A stretch of DNA of 64,000 bases, from positions 744,001-808,000 of the forward strand of contig CP060761.1 in NCBI GenBank assembly GCA_023205875.1. Direction: 5' to 3'. Numbering within the stretch: position 1 is the stretch's first letter; the number at the start of each line of letters is the position of its first letter. The translations under genes and the position numbers were made by a program. Origin of the DNA: Chloropicon primus (lineage: Eukaryota > Chlorophyta > Chloropicophyceae > Chloropicales > Chloropicaceae). Positions 15,401-28,700 of this stretch are shown in pieces. Below the pieces are notes generated by a model, which was not told where the DNA came from, did no database searches, and saw nothing but the letters and a program-made list of their open reading frames with translations.

Positions 15401-16750
15401 GCTGTCAAGGAACTGGATCTGCCATCTTGATTCACAGCACTGCCCACCATGGACACGCAATGTGCATCTGCCATGGCTTCAGAAGTTCCATCGACAATAA
15501 CACTCTGGCAAGCTTCTGCACGGACATAGCCATCTGCACTTTGATCCAATGTCTTACACCTACCATCAGCAGAAAGCATACTCGCAATGCTTACGACGAC
15601 AAGAGACGTGCTGGCAAGCATCAAATTCACACCACATGCCATACTGATTGGAGCTGACATGGTCATCGCTGATTGCCAGGCCATAAACAAGCCTACAAGA
15701 GATGATGAGCATGCTGTATCTATGCTCACACACGGACCTTGCAGTCCATACTTGTAAGACAAACGACCAGCTGCTACACTGAAAGCACTACCTGTTGCCA
15801 TCAATGGACTGAGTGGCATGTTGTGGTCCTTCATCAGACCATTGTATTCCATGTGCTCAATACCAACATAGACACCCATCTTCTCTCGACGACGCTGGAT
15901 GTTGCTTGAGTCCTGAGCATCATTCAGTACGCAACTTTGCATAGACTCCCAACTCACTTGCAGAAGCAATCTCTGCTGAGGATCACACAGCGAAGCTTCG
16001 GTCACTGACATTCCAAAACAAGCAGTGTCGAACGTGGAAACGTCCTTCAAAAGACCTGCAAATCGTGCTGTTAGCTGACCACTTGGCATCATTGCTTCAC
16101 TTCGCTCAAGATCCCAACGTCCAAATGGAACAGACGTTATGGCATCACCTATACCGGCACCAGGCTTCATCGTCGTTGCAACAGGAAGGAGTGCACTGAA
16201 ACTATTTAGAGCGACACACCTTGTGACTCCCATCTCTGCACTTGGAAGAACCTCGTGTAGTTCCTGCACACTCTTGCCTTCTTGGAGGCCCAACTCACCA
16301 CAAATGAAAGTGGTCAAAGCATTGATGCTGGGATAGTCCAGGATCGCAGTGCTTGGCAGTTGGACTCCAACAGAAGACGAAATAGTGTTGCGCAACTCCA
16401 CAACACCAAGGGAATCAAGACCAGCCTCCATCAACGGTGTGTTGATATCAATATCTTGCTGGAGTAGTCGCTGTACAGATTGAGATACTTGTTCAATGAT
16501 TGGTTGCACCTCGTGTTGGGATCTCACTACACGCTTTTCTTGGTGTGGTTTTGGAATCTCATCTACAATACTCGCTGGACATATCTGCTTGAAGAAAGAG
16601 GGGCACTTTGTACTTGAGCTTAAGACGTTGCTCCAGAATGCAGCTTGGTTTGCACATACAGTACCTTCTTCCTTCATGTGTAAACAAGAGGATAGAATTG
16701 AGAGACCAGAATCAGGGCTGATCGCTGCTAGTCCCATACTTTCAAACCTT
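1..16750 (-). CDS. PKS reading-frame segment 6, open to the window edge: ACP10 to module 14
   Basis: A single frame (codons starting at coordinates divisible by three) stays open from about 16750 to base 1, some 5,580 codons. I checked it by translating the whole stretch below 11120 by hand and by the register of ACP and KS motifs above it. It encodes the end of KR10, ACP10, module 11, the complete modules 12 and 13, and module 14 as far as the ER nucleotide-binding site. There is no stop and no start of its own. The carboxy end of the gene lies beyond base 1. Confidence 0.8.
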
Positions 16751-19700
16751 TTGACACAACCTTGTTAGAGGCCATACCAACTGCCTTCCAAATACCCCAC
16801 TGGATGGCCAAAGAAGCAATACCAGACATTTTCTGTCTGTTACTCATCATCTCCAAGCCTGAATTCGAGCAAGCATAGTTAATCTGACCAGGACTTCCAA
16901 CCAAAGAAGAAATGGATGAGAAGTGCACAGTCGCACCTAGTGCAGCTGACCAAGATCCTGCTTGAATCCATTGAGCTCCTCTCAGCTTGGGTGACAAGGA
17001 TCCACGCATGTGAGATGGAGACTGGTTGCCCAAAATAGCATCAATCAGCACACCAGCAGCATGGACCACCATGCCCAGCGGATAGAGGTCATCGCATCTC
17101 TCCATCATCCACCAAGATGCTTCTTCCCGCACCGAGACATCACATCTTGCCATGGACACACTCATATCTCCAGCACGGAGTTCTTCTGGGCATGTCCTTG
17201 ACTTTCCTGTGCGTCCAAGCAATCCTAGGGAAGAACCTAAGGACGATCTCACACACCAGCCACCAACCATTTGACCAATGCCGCTCAAGCCACCAGTCAC
17301 GACATGGCGCCTTCCCTTCCCAAGATGGTGGGAACCATTCATGACAGCGTGTGTCTGCGTAGTATCTCTCTGCAAGGTCAATTGAGGCAGGTACAAACTG
17401 CCGTTGTCCATGCTGCAGCCAAACACATCCACGGTTACATCCATGGCATAGCTCTTTGAGCTGAACTGCAAACCACGGGCGGAAGCGCTTGGGTGTAAAG
17501 GACTCGTGTCAACGCCACCACACTGGACGCTGGTGCACTCAAGAGCTATGCAGCGCAACATGGCCCAAGACATGTATCCACTGGCTCCGTGATCCTTGTG
17601 AAGTCCCGCGGGACTTGCAGATGTGTCCAAGGAACCGGAACTGTGCATCCAAAGTGCGTCCGTGCCCTTCTCAACGAGATCCTGCATACCTGCAAGGATA
17701 TGATGCGGGCAGATTGCACTCTCTTCCACATGAAGCTGTGTTGCAGGTTCTGAAGCCGTCAAAACATCCGAGGATACAACAGGTGTTTGAGCATACCAAC
17801 AGATGTTGTACAATTTGCAGGCATCCAAGATGTCGCGAGAAGACGAGACTCCACCGACCGTAGGGATGGAAATATCTTCTTTGCTGCTGATCACACGGAA
17901 GCTCAACTTGTCCACAAGGCATGGGGATGCGTCAATCTGAGAGGACTGAGTTACTCTTCCTACTTCAGTTGCACTACCCACCGCATGCAGACTCACTCCA
18001 AGGCTTGAAGTGCTCAGAATGCACGCCTCAACAGATGCTGGAATGCGAGCTTGCAATTCAAAGCCATCACTGGAGGATGAGGTCACACTGTCCATCAAGT
18101 GCAAAGATGACTCCAAAGAACCTACACCTTGCAAAGCGTGTTCATCTTCAAAGCTCGGCTGGCATGGAACAAGCTTACCTTGTCCTGCACTGCCTGACTG
18201 ACCCAGGTAAAGACGCGCACCGTCCAACACTTCATGGTGTTCTGTGGAGGTGCTGCTATCGACCGTGTCAAGATTGTGTGCGCTGCAAGTCATGTGTGGA
18301 CTGTTGGTTCCCTCTTCTTTTGACCTTACCAGAACATTGCCAGACGACAAGGCCACCTGACACTGAACCACGCCAGAAGAGACTGCTTCACCTGACAAGG
18401 CCAGCGTTGATGTAAACAACACATGCACAAGCCAGGGCCTGCTGTCGCTGTTGGCATGCAACATTTCCATGGTCTTTGCAGCCATGGCCACAAAAGCAGA
18501 AGCGCAAAGCACTTGTCGGCCACAAACATCATACTCGTTCAAGGAAGCCAACAGAGGGTGGCCAATCAAGCAAGTCTCCACCGTCGCTGTATTGGTGGAT
18601 CTTGACGAAAGAACGAACTGTTCTACCAATAAGGAGCGTTGGTGGGATACAATCCAGCAACGCACGCCCTTCCAAGTAGAGCTCATGCTCCTACGGTCCT
18701 TGTGACTCGCGTTCAACAAAGAACCGTTTGATGGAGTCAACAAGGTATGTGCATTTGTTCCTTGGAAGGCAAAGCCACTTGCTCCATACACACTCTGGAC
18801 ACCTGACTCCGAATCGGAACACTCAGCAGAGGAATAGCGTGGCAGTTGCACTGATTTGCCTCCCTTTTGTGCTTGAGCCTCCAAAACATTGACCACAAGA
18901 GGATTCACGTCCCGCAGATGCAGGAGTGGGCTCTGTGTGCCCATCACAAGGGGACCAAACAATTGTAGAATCCCAGACAGACCAGCAGCGGCCTCGGAGT
19001 GACCAACACAAGACTTCACAGCAGAAAGGGCAAGTGGAGTTTGTGACTTGGTGCCTCCAAGCAACACTGCGCTCAGGGCACCCACTTCAACTGGGTCGCC
19101 CAAAGACGTGCCTGTTCCATGCATTTGCAAGCCAAATACATCTTCGGGAGATAAGTGTGCACTCTGCAGGGCTCTTTGCAGAACCATCTGCTGCGATGGA
19201 CCGTTTGGAGCTGTCAAGGAACTGGATCTGCCATCTTGATTCACAGCACTGCCCACCATGGACACGCAATGTGCATCTGCCATGGCCTCAGAAGTTCCAT
19301 CGACAATAACACTCTGGCAAGCTTCTGCACGGACATAGCCATCTGCACTTTGATCCAATGTCTTACACCTACCATCAGCAGAAAGCATACTCGCAATGCT
19401 TACGACGACAAGAGACGTGCTGGCAAGCATCAAATTCACACCACATGCCATACTGATTGGAGCTGACATGGTCATCGCTGATTGCCAGGCCATAAACAAG
19501 CCTACAAGAGATGATGAGCATGCTGTATCTATGCTCACACACGGACCTTGCAGTCCATACTTGTAAGACAAACGACCGGCTGCTACACTGAAAGCACTAC
19601 CTGTTGCCATCAATGGACTGAGCGGCATGTTGTGGTCCTTCATCAGACCATTGTATTCCATGTGCTCAATACCAACATAGACACCCATCTTCTCTCGACG

Positions 19701-22700
19701 ACGCTGGATGTTGCTTGAGTCCTGAGCATCATTCAGTACGCAACTTTGCATAGACTCCCAACTCACTTGCAGAAGCAATCTCTGCTGAGGATCACACAGC
19801 GAAGCTTCGGTCACTGACATTCCAAAACAAGCAGTGTCGAACGTGGAAACGTCCTTCAAAAGACCTGCAAATCGTGCTGTTAGCTGACCACTTGGCATCA
19901 TTGCTTCACTTCGCTCAAGATCCCAACGTCCAAATGGAACAGACGTTATGGCATCACCTATACCGGCACCAGGCTTCATCGTCGTTGCAACAGGAAGGAG
20001 TGCACTGAAACTATTTAGAGCGACACACCTTGTGACTCCCATCTCTGCACTTGGAAGAACCTCGTGTAGTTCCTGCACACTCTTGCCTTCTTGGAGGCCC
20101 AACTCACCACAAATGAAAGTGGTCAAAGCATTGATGCTGGGATAGTCCAGGATCACAGTGCTTGGCAGTTGGACTCCAACAGAAGACGAAATAGTGTTGC
20201 GCAACTCCACAACACCAAGGGAATCAAGACCAGCCTCCATCAACGGTGTGTTGATATCAATATCTTGCTGGAGTAGTCGCTGTACAGATTGAGATACTTG
20301 TTCAATGATTGGTTGCACCTCGTGTTGGGATCTCACTACACGCTTTTCTTGGTGTGGTTTTGGAATCTCATCTACAATACTCGCTGGACATATCTGCTTG
20401 AAGAAAGAGGGGCACTTTGTACTTGAGCTTAAGACGTTGCTCCAGAATGCAGCTTGGTTTGCACATACAGTACCTTCTTCCTTCATGTGTAAACAAGAGG
20501 ATAGAATTGAGAGACCAGAATCAGGGCTGATCGCTGCTAGTCCCATACTTTCAAACCTTTTTGACACAACCTTGTTAGAGGCCATACCAACTGCCTTCCA
20601 AATACCCCACTGGATGGCCAAAGAAGCAATACCAGACATTTTCTGTCTGTTACTCATCATCTCCAAGCCTGAATTCGAGCAAGCATAGTTAATCTGACCA
20701 GGACTTCCAACCAAAGAAGAAATGGATGAGAAGTGCACAGTCGCACCTAGTGCAGCTGACCAAGATCCTGCTTGAATCCATTGAGCTCCTCTCAGCTTGG
20801 GTGACAAGGATCCACGCATGTGAGATGGAGACTGGTTGCCCAAAATAGCATCAATCAGCACACCAGCAGCATGGACCACCATGCCCAGCGGATAGAGGTC
20901 ATCGCATCTCTCCATCATCCACCAAGATGCTTCTTCCCGCACCGAGACATCACATCTTGCCATGGACACACTCATATCTCCAGCACGGAGTTCTTCTGGG
21001 CATGTCCTTGACTTTCCTGTGCGTCCAAGCAATCCTAGGGAAGAACCTAAGGACGATCTCACACACCAGCCACCAACCATTTGACCAATGCCGCTCAAGC
21101 CACCAGTCACGACATGGCGCCTTCCCTTCCCAAGATGGTGGGAACCATTCATGACAGCGTGTGTCTGCGTAGTATCTCTCTGCAAGGTCAATTGAGGCAG
21201 GTACAAACTGCCGTTGTCCATGCTGCAGCCAAACACATCCACGGTTACATCCATGGCATAGCTCTTTGAGCTGAACTGCAAACCACGGGCGGAAGCGCTT
21301 GGGTGTAAAGGACTCGTGTCAACGCCACCACACTGGACGCTGGTGCACTCAAGAGCTATGCAGCGCAACATGGCCCAAGACATGTATCCACTGGCTCCGT
21401 GATCCTTGTGAAGTCCCGCGGGACTTGCAGATGTGTCCAAGGAACCGGAACTGTGCATCCAAAGTGCGTCCGTGCCCTTCTCAACGAGATCCTGCATACC
21501 TGCAAGGATATGATGCGGGCAGATTGCACTCTCTTCCACATGAAGCTGTGTTGCAGGTTCTGAAGCCGTCAAAACATCCGAGGATACAACAGGTGTTTGA
21601 GCATACCAACAGATGTTGTACAATTTGCAGGCATCCAAGATGTCGCGAGAAGACGAGACTCCACCGACCGTAGGGATGGAAATATCTTCTTTGCTGCTGA
21701 TCACACGGAAGCTCAACTTGTCCACAAGGCATGGGGATGCGTCAATCTGAGAGGACTGAGTTACTCTTCCTACTTCAGTTGCACTACCCACCGCATGCAG
21801 ACTCACTCCAAGGCTTGAAGTGCTCAGAATGCACGCCTCAACAGATGCTGGAATGCGAGCTTGCAATTCAAAGCCATCACTGGAGGATGAGGTCACACTG
21901 TCCATCAAGTGCAAAGATGACTCCAAAGAACCTACACCTTGCAAAGCGTGTTCATCTTCAAAGCTCGGCTGGCATGGAACAAGCTTACCTTGTCCTGCAC
22001 TGCCTGACTGACCCAGGTAAAGACGCGCACCGTCCAACACTTCATGGTGTTCTGTGGAGGTGCTGCTATCGACCGTGTCGAGATTGTGTGCGCTGCAAGT
22101 CATGTGTGGACTGTTGGTTCCCTCTTCTTTTGACCTTACCAGAACATTGCCAGACGACAAGGCCACCTCACACTGAACCACGCCAGAAGAGACTGCTTCA
22201 CCTGACAAGGCCAGCGTTGATGTAAACAACGCACGCACAAGCCAGGGCCTGCTGTCGCTGTTGGCATGCAACATTTCCATGGTCTTTGCAGCCATGGCCA
22301 CAAAAGCAGAAGCGCAAAGCACTTGTCGGCCACAAACATCATACTCGTTCAAGGAAGCCAACAGAGGGTGGCCAATCAAGCAAGTCTCCACCGTCGCTGT
22401 ATTGGTGGATCTTGACGAAAGAACGAACTGTTCTACCAATAAGGAGCGTTGGTGGGATACAATCCAGCAACGCACGCCCTTCCAAGTAGAGCTCATGCTC
22501 CTACGGTCCTTGTGACTCGCGTTCAACAAAGAACCGTTTGATGGAGTCAACAAGGCATGTGCATTTGTTCCTTGGAAGGCAAAGCCACTTGCTCCATACA
22601 CACTCTGGACACCTGACTCCGAATCGGAACACTCAGCAGAGGAATAGCGTGGCAGTTGCACTGATTTGCCTCCCTTTTGTGCTTGAGCCTCCAAAACATT

Positions 22701-25700
22701 GACCACAAGAGGATTCACGTCCCGCAGATGCAGGAGTGGGCTCTGTGTGCCCATCACAAGGGGACCAAACAATTGTAGAATCCCAGACAGACCAGCAGCG
22801 GCCTCGGAGTGACCAACACAAGACTTCACAGCAGAAAGGGCGAGTGGAGTTTGTGACTTGGTGCCTCCAAGCAACACTGCGCTCAGGGCACCCACTTCAA
22901 CTGGGTCGCCCAAAGACGTGCCTGTTCCATGCATTTGCAAGCCAAATACATCTTCGGGAGATAAGTGTGCACTCTGCAGGGCTCTTTGCAGAACCATCTG
23001 CTGCGATGGACCGTTTGGAGCTGTCAAGGAACTGGATCTGCCATCTTGATTCACAGCACTGCCCACCATGGACACGCAATGTGCATCTGCCATGGCCTCA
23101 GAAGTTCCATCGACAATAACACTCTGGCAAGCTTCTGCGCGGACATAGCCATCTGCACTTTGATCCAATGTCTTACACCTACCATCAGCAGAAAGCATAC
23201 TCGCAATGCTTGCAACTACAAGGGATACGCTGGCGAGCATCAAATTCACACCACATGCCATACTGATTGGAGCTGACATGGTCATCGCTGATTGCCAGGC
23301 CATACATAAGCCTACAAGAGATGATGAGCATGCTGTATCTATGCTCACACACGGACCTTGCAGTCCATACTTGTAAGACAAACGACCGGCTGCTACACTG
23401 AAAGCACTACCTGTTGCCATCAATGGACTGAGCGGCATGTTGTGGTCCTTCATCAGACCATTGTATTCCATGTGCTCAATACCAACATAGACACCCATCT
23501 TCTCTCGACGACGCTGGATGTTGCTTGAGTCCTGAGCATCATTCAGTACGCAACTTTGCATAGACTCCCAACTCACTTGCAGAAGCAATCTCTGCTGAGG
23601 ATCACACAGCGAAGCTTCGGTCACTGACATTCCAAAACAAGCAGTGTCGAACGTGGAAACGTCCTTCAAAAGACCTGCAAATCGTGCTGTTAGCTGACCA
23701 CTTGGCATCATTGCTTCACTTCGCTCAAGATCCCAACGTCCAAATGGAACAGACGTTATGGCATCACCTATACCGGCACCAGGCTTCATCGTCGTTGCAA
23801 CAGGAAGGAGTGCACTGAAACTATTTAGAGCGACACACCTTGTGACTCCCATCTCTGCACTTGGAAGAACCTCGTGTAGTTCCTGCACACTCTTGCCTTC
23901 TTGGAGGCCCAACTCACCACAAATGAAAGTGGTCAAAGCATTGATGCTGGGATAGTCCAGGATCACAGTGCTTGGCAGTTGGACTCCAACAGAAGACGAA
24001 ATAGTGTTGCGCAACTCCACAACACCAAGGGAATCAAGGCCAGCCTCCATCAATGGCACATCGTCCCCAAAGTCAAGTCCTGAAATATTTGTCAGTGCTC
24101 TTGAAATGGATTCTTGGATATTCTTTCTCTCAACAGCGGAGGAATGGACGTTAGGGGCAGCAACTGGAACAACTGGAACAACAGCTTCAGGGGTCACCGA
24201 CACTTGGCCAAGCACATAGGGTTTGCCCTGAACAAGGGACGAAAACAAATTCCAGTAGTTGGGACTTGTGTAAATCAAGTTGCAGGTATACCTGGGAGCA
24301 CCAACGACCGTTGAAAGAACATTCAGACCTGATGTCGGCAATATGATTCCAAAATCTTTGGATAGACGAGCAAGTCTCTCTTTTGATACTTTCTCTCCCT
24401 GTGTAACCATACCAATAGACCCCCAAACGCCCCATTGGAAGTTCATGCTTGGGAGGCCGCACAATTGAGTAGATTTGCACACAAATCAAGAGCCGCATTG
24501 GATGCGGAATAGGATGTGTACTTTGGATTTCCAAGGGCAGATGCAAGTGAAGAGAAGTGCACAGTCGCACCTAGTGCAGCTGACCAAGATCCTGCTTGAA
24601 TCCATTGAGCTCCTCTCAGCTTGGGTGACAAGGATCCACGCATGTGAGATGGAGACTGGTTGCCCAAAATAGCATCAATCAGCACACCAGCAGCATGGAC
24701 CACCATGCCCAGCGGATAGAGGTCATCGCATCTCTCCATCATCCACCAAGATGCTTCTTCCCGCACCGAGACATCACATCTTGCCATGGACACACTCATA
24801 TCTCCAGCACGGAGTTCTTCTGGGCATGTCCTTGACTTTCCTGTGCGTCCAAGCAATCCTAGGGAAGAACCTAAGGACGATCTCACACACCAGCCACCAA
24901 CCATTTGACCAATGCCGCTCAAGCCACCAGTCACGACATGGCGCCTTCCCTTCCCAAGATGGTGGGAACCATTCATGACAGCGTGTGTCTGCGTAGTATC
25001 TCTCTGCAAGGTCAATTGAGGCAGGTACAAACTGCCGTTGTCCATGCTGCAGCCAAACACATCCACGGTTACATCCATGGCATAGCTCTTTGAGCTGAAC
25101 TGCAAACCACGGGCGGAAGCGCTTGGGTGTAAAGGACTCGTGTCAACGCCACCACACTGGACGCTGGTGCACTCAAGAGCTATGCAGCGCAACATGGCCC
25201 AAGACATGTATCCACTGGCTCCGTGATCCTTGTGAAGTCCCGCGGGACTTGCAGATGTGTCCAAGGAACCGGAACTGTGCATCCAAAGTGCGTCCGTGCC
25301 CTTCTCAACGAGATCCTGCATACCTGCAAGGATATGATGCGGGCAGATTGCACTCTCTTCCACATGAAGCTGTGTTGCAGGTTCTGAAGCCGTCAAAACA
25401 TCCGAGGATACAACAGGTGTTTGAGCATACCAACAGATGTTGTACAATTTGCAGGCATCCAAGATGTCGCGAGAAGACGAGACTCCACCGACCGTAGGGA
25501 TGGAAATATCTTCTTTGCTGCTGATCACACGGAAGCTCAACTTGTCCACAAGGCATGGGGATGCGTCAATCTGAGAGGACTGAGTTACTCTTCCTACTTC
25601 AGTTGCACTACCCACCGCATGCAGACTCACTCCAAGGCTTGAAGTGCTCAGAATGCACGCCTCAACAGATGCTGGAATGCGAGCTTGCAATTCAAAGCCA

Positions 25701-28700
25701 TCACTGGAGGATGAGGTCACACTGTCCATCAAGTGCAAAGATGACTCCAAAGAACCTACACCTTGCAAAGCGTGTTCATCTTCAAAGCTCGGCTGGCATG
25801 GAACAAGCTTACCTTGTCCTGCACTGCCTGACTGACCCAGGTAAAGACGCGCACCGTCCAACACTTCATGGTGTTCTGTGGAGGTGCTGCTATCGACCGT
25901 GTCAAGATTGTGTGCGCTGCAAGTCATGTGTGGACTGTTGGTTCCCTCTTCTTTTGACCTTACCAGAACATTGCCAGACGACAAGGCCACCTCACACTGA
26001 ACCACGCCAGAAGAGACTGCTTCACCTGACAAGGCCAGCGTTGATGTAAACAACACACGCACAAGCCAGGGCCTGCTGTCGCTGTTGGCATGCAACATTT
26101 CCATGGTCTTTGCAGCCATGGCCACAAAAGCAGAAGCGCAAAGCACTTGTCGGCCACAAACATCATACTCGTTCAAGGAAGCCAACAGAGGGTGGCCAAT
26201 CAAGCAAGTCTCCACCGTCGCTGTATTGGTGGATCTTGACGAAAGAACGAACTGTTCTACCAATAAGGAGCGTTGGTGGGATACAATCCAGCAACGCACG
26301 CCCTTCCAAGTAGAGCTCATGCTCCTACGGTCCTTGTGACTCGCGTTCAACAAAGAACCGTTTGATGGAGTCAACAAGGCATGTGCATTTGTTCCTTGGA
26401 AGGCAAAGCCACTTGCTCCATACACACTCTGGACACCTGACTCCGAATCGGAACACTCAGCAGAGGAATAGCGTGGCAGTTGCACTGATTTGCCTCCCTT
26501 TTGTGCTTGAGCCTCCAAAACATTGACCACAAGAGGATTCACGTCCCGCAGATGCAGGAGTGGGCTCTGTGTGCCCATCACAAGGGGACCAAACAATTGT
26601 AGAATCCCAGACAGACCAGCAGCGGCCTCGGAGTGACCAACACAAGACTTCACAGCAGAAAGGGCAGAGTGGAGTTTGTGACTTGGTGCCTCCAAGCAAC
26701 ACTGCGCTCAGGGCACCCACTTCAACTGGGTCGCCCAAAGACGTGCCTGTTCCATGCATTTGCAAGCCAAATACATCTTCGGGAGATAAGTGTGCACTCT
26801 GCAGGGCTCTTTGCAGAACCATCTGCTGCGATGGACCGTTTGGAGCTGTCAAGGAACTGGATCTGCCATCTTGATTCACAGCACTGCCCACCATGGACAC
26901 GCAATGTGCATCTGCCATGGCCTCAGAAGTTCCATCGACAATAACACTCTGGCAAGCTTCTGCACGGACATAGCCATCTGCACTTTGATCCAATGTCTTA
27001 CACCTACCATCAGCAGAAAGCATACTCGCAATGCTTGCAACTACAAGGGATACGCTGGCGAGCATCAAATTCACACCACATGCCATACTGATTGGAGCTG
27101 ACATGGTCATCGCTGATTGCCAGGCCATAAACAAGCCTACAAGAGATGATGAGCATGCTGTATCTATGCTCACACACGGACCTTGCAGTCCATACTTGTA
27201 AGACAAACGACCAGCTGCTACACTGAAAGCACTACCTGTTGCCATCAATGGACTGAGTGGCATGTTGTGGTCCTTCATCAGACCATTGTATTCCATGTGC
27301 TCAATACCAACATAGACACCCATCTTCTCTCGACGACGCTGGATGTTGCTTGAGTCCTGAGCATCATTCAGTACGCAACTTTGCATAGACTCCCAACTCA
27401 CTTGCAGAAGCAATCTCTGCTGAGGATCACACAGCGAAGCTTCGGTCACTGACATTCCAAAACAAGCAGTGTCGAACGTGGAAACGTCCTTCAAAAGACC
27501 TGCAAATCGTGCTGTTAGCTGACCACTTGGCATCATTGCTTCACTTCGCTCAAGATCCCAACGTCCAAATGGAACAGACGTTATGGCATCACCTATACCG
27601 GCACCAGGCTTCATCGTCGTTGCAACAGGAAGGAGTGCACTGAAACTATTTAGAGCGACACACCTTGTGACTCCCATCTCTGCACTTGGAAGAACCTCGT
27701 GTAGTTCCTGCACACTCTTGCCTTCTTGGAGGCCCAACTCACCACAAATGAAAGTGGTCAAAGCATTGATGCTGGGATAGTCCAGGATCACAGTGCTTGG
27801 CAGTTGGACTCCAACAGAAGACGAAATAGTGTTGCGCAACTCCACAACACCAAGGGAATCAAGGCCAGCCTCCATCAATGGCACATCGTCCCCAAAGTCA
27901 AGTCCTGAAATATTTGTCAGTGCTCTTGAAATGGATTCTTGGATATTCTTTCTCTCAACAGCGGAGGAATGGACGTTAGGGGCAGCAACTGGAACAACTG
28001 GAACAACAGCTTCAGGGGTCACCGACACTTGGCCAAGCACATAGGGTTTGCCCTGAACAAGGGACGAAAACAAATTCCAGTAGTTGGGACTTGTGTAAAT
28101 CAAGTTGCAGGTATACCTGGGAGCACCAACGACCGTTGAAAGAACATTCAGACCTGATGTCGGCAATATGATTCCAAAATCTTTGGATAGACGAGCAAGT
28201 CTCTCTTTTGATACTTTCTCTCCCTGTGTAACCATACCAATAGACCCCCAAACGCCCCATTGGAAGTTCATGCTTGGGAGGCCGCACAATTGAGTAGATT
28301 TGCACACAAAATCAAGAGCCGCATTGGATGCGGAATAGGATGTGTACTTTGGATTTCCAAGGGCAGATGCAAGTGAAGAGAAGTGCACAGTCGCACCTAG
28401 TGCAGCTGACCAAGATCCTGCTTGAATCCATTGAGCTCCTCTCAGCTTGGGTGACAAGGATCCACGCATGTGAGATGGAGACTGGTTGCCCAAAATAGCA
28501 TCAATCAGCACACCAGCAGCATGGACCACCATGCCCAGCGGATAGAGGTCATCGCATCTCTCCATCATCCACCAAGATGCTTCTTCCCGCACCGAGACAT
28601 CACATCTTGCCATGGACACACTCATATCTCCAGCACGGAGTTCTTCTGGGCATGTCCTTGACTTTCCTGTGCGTCCAAGCAATCCTAGGGAAGAACCTAA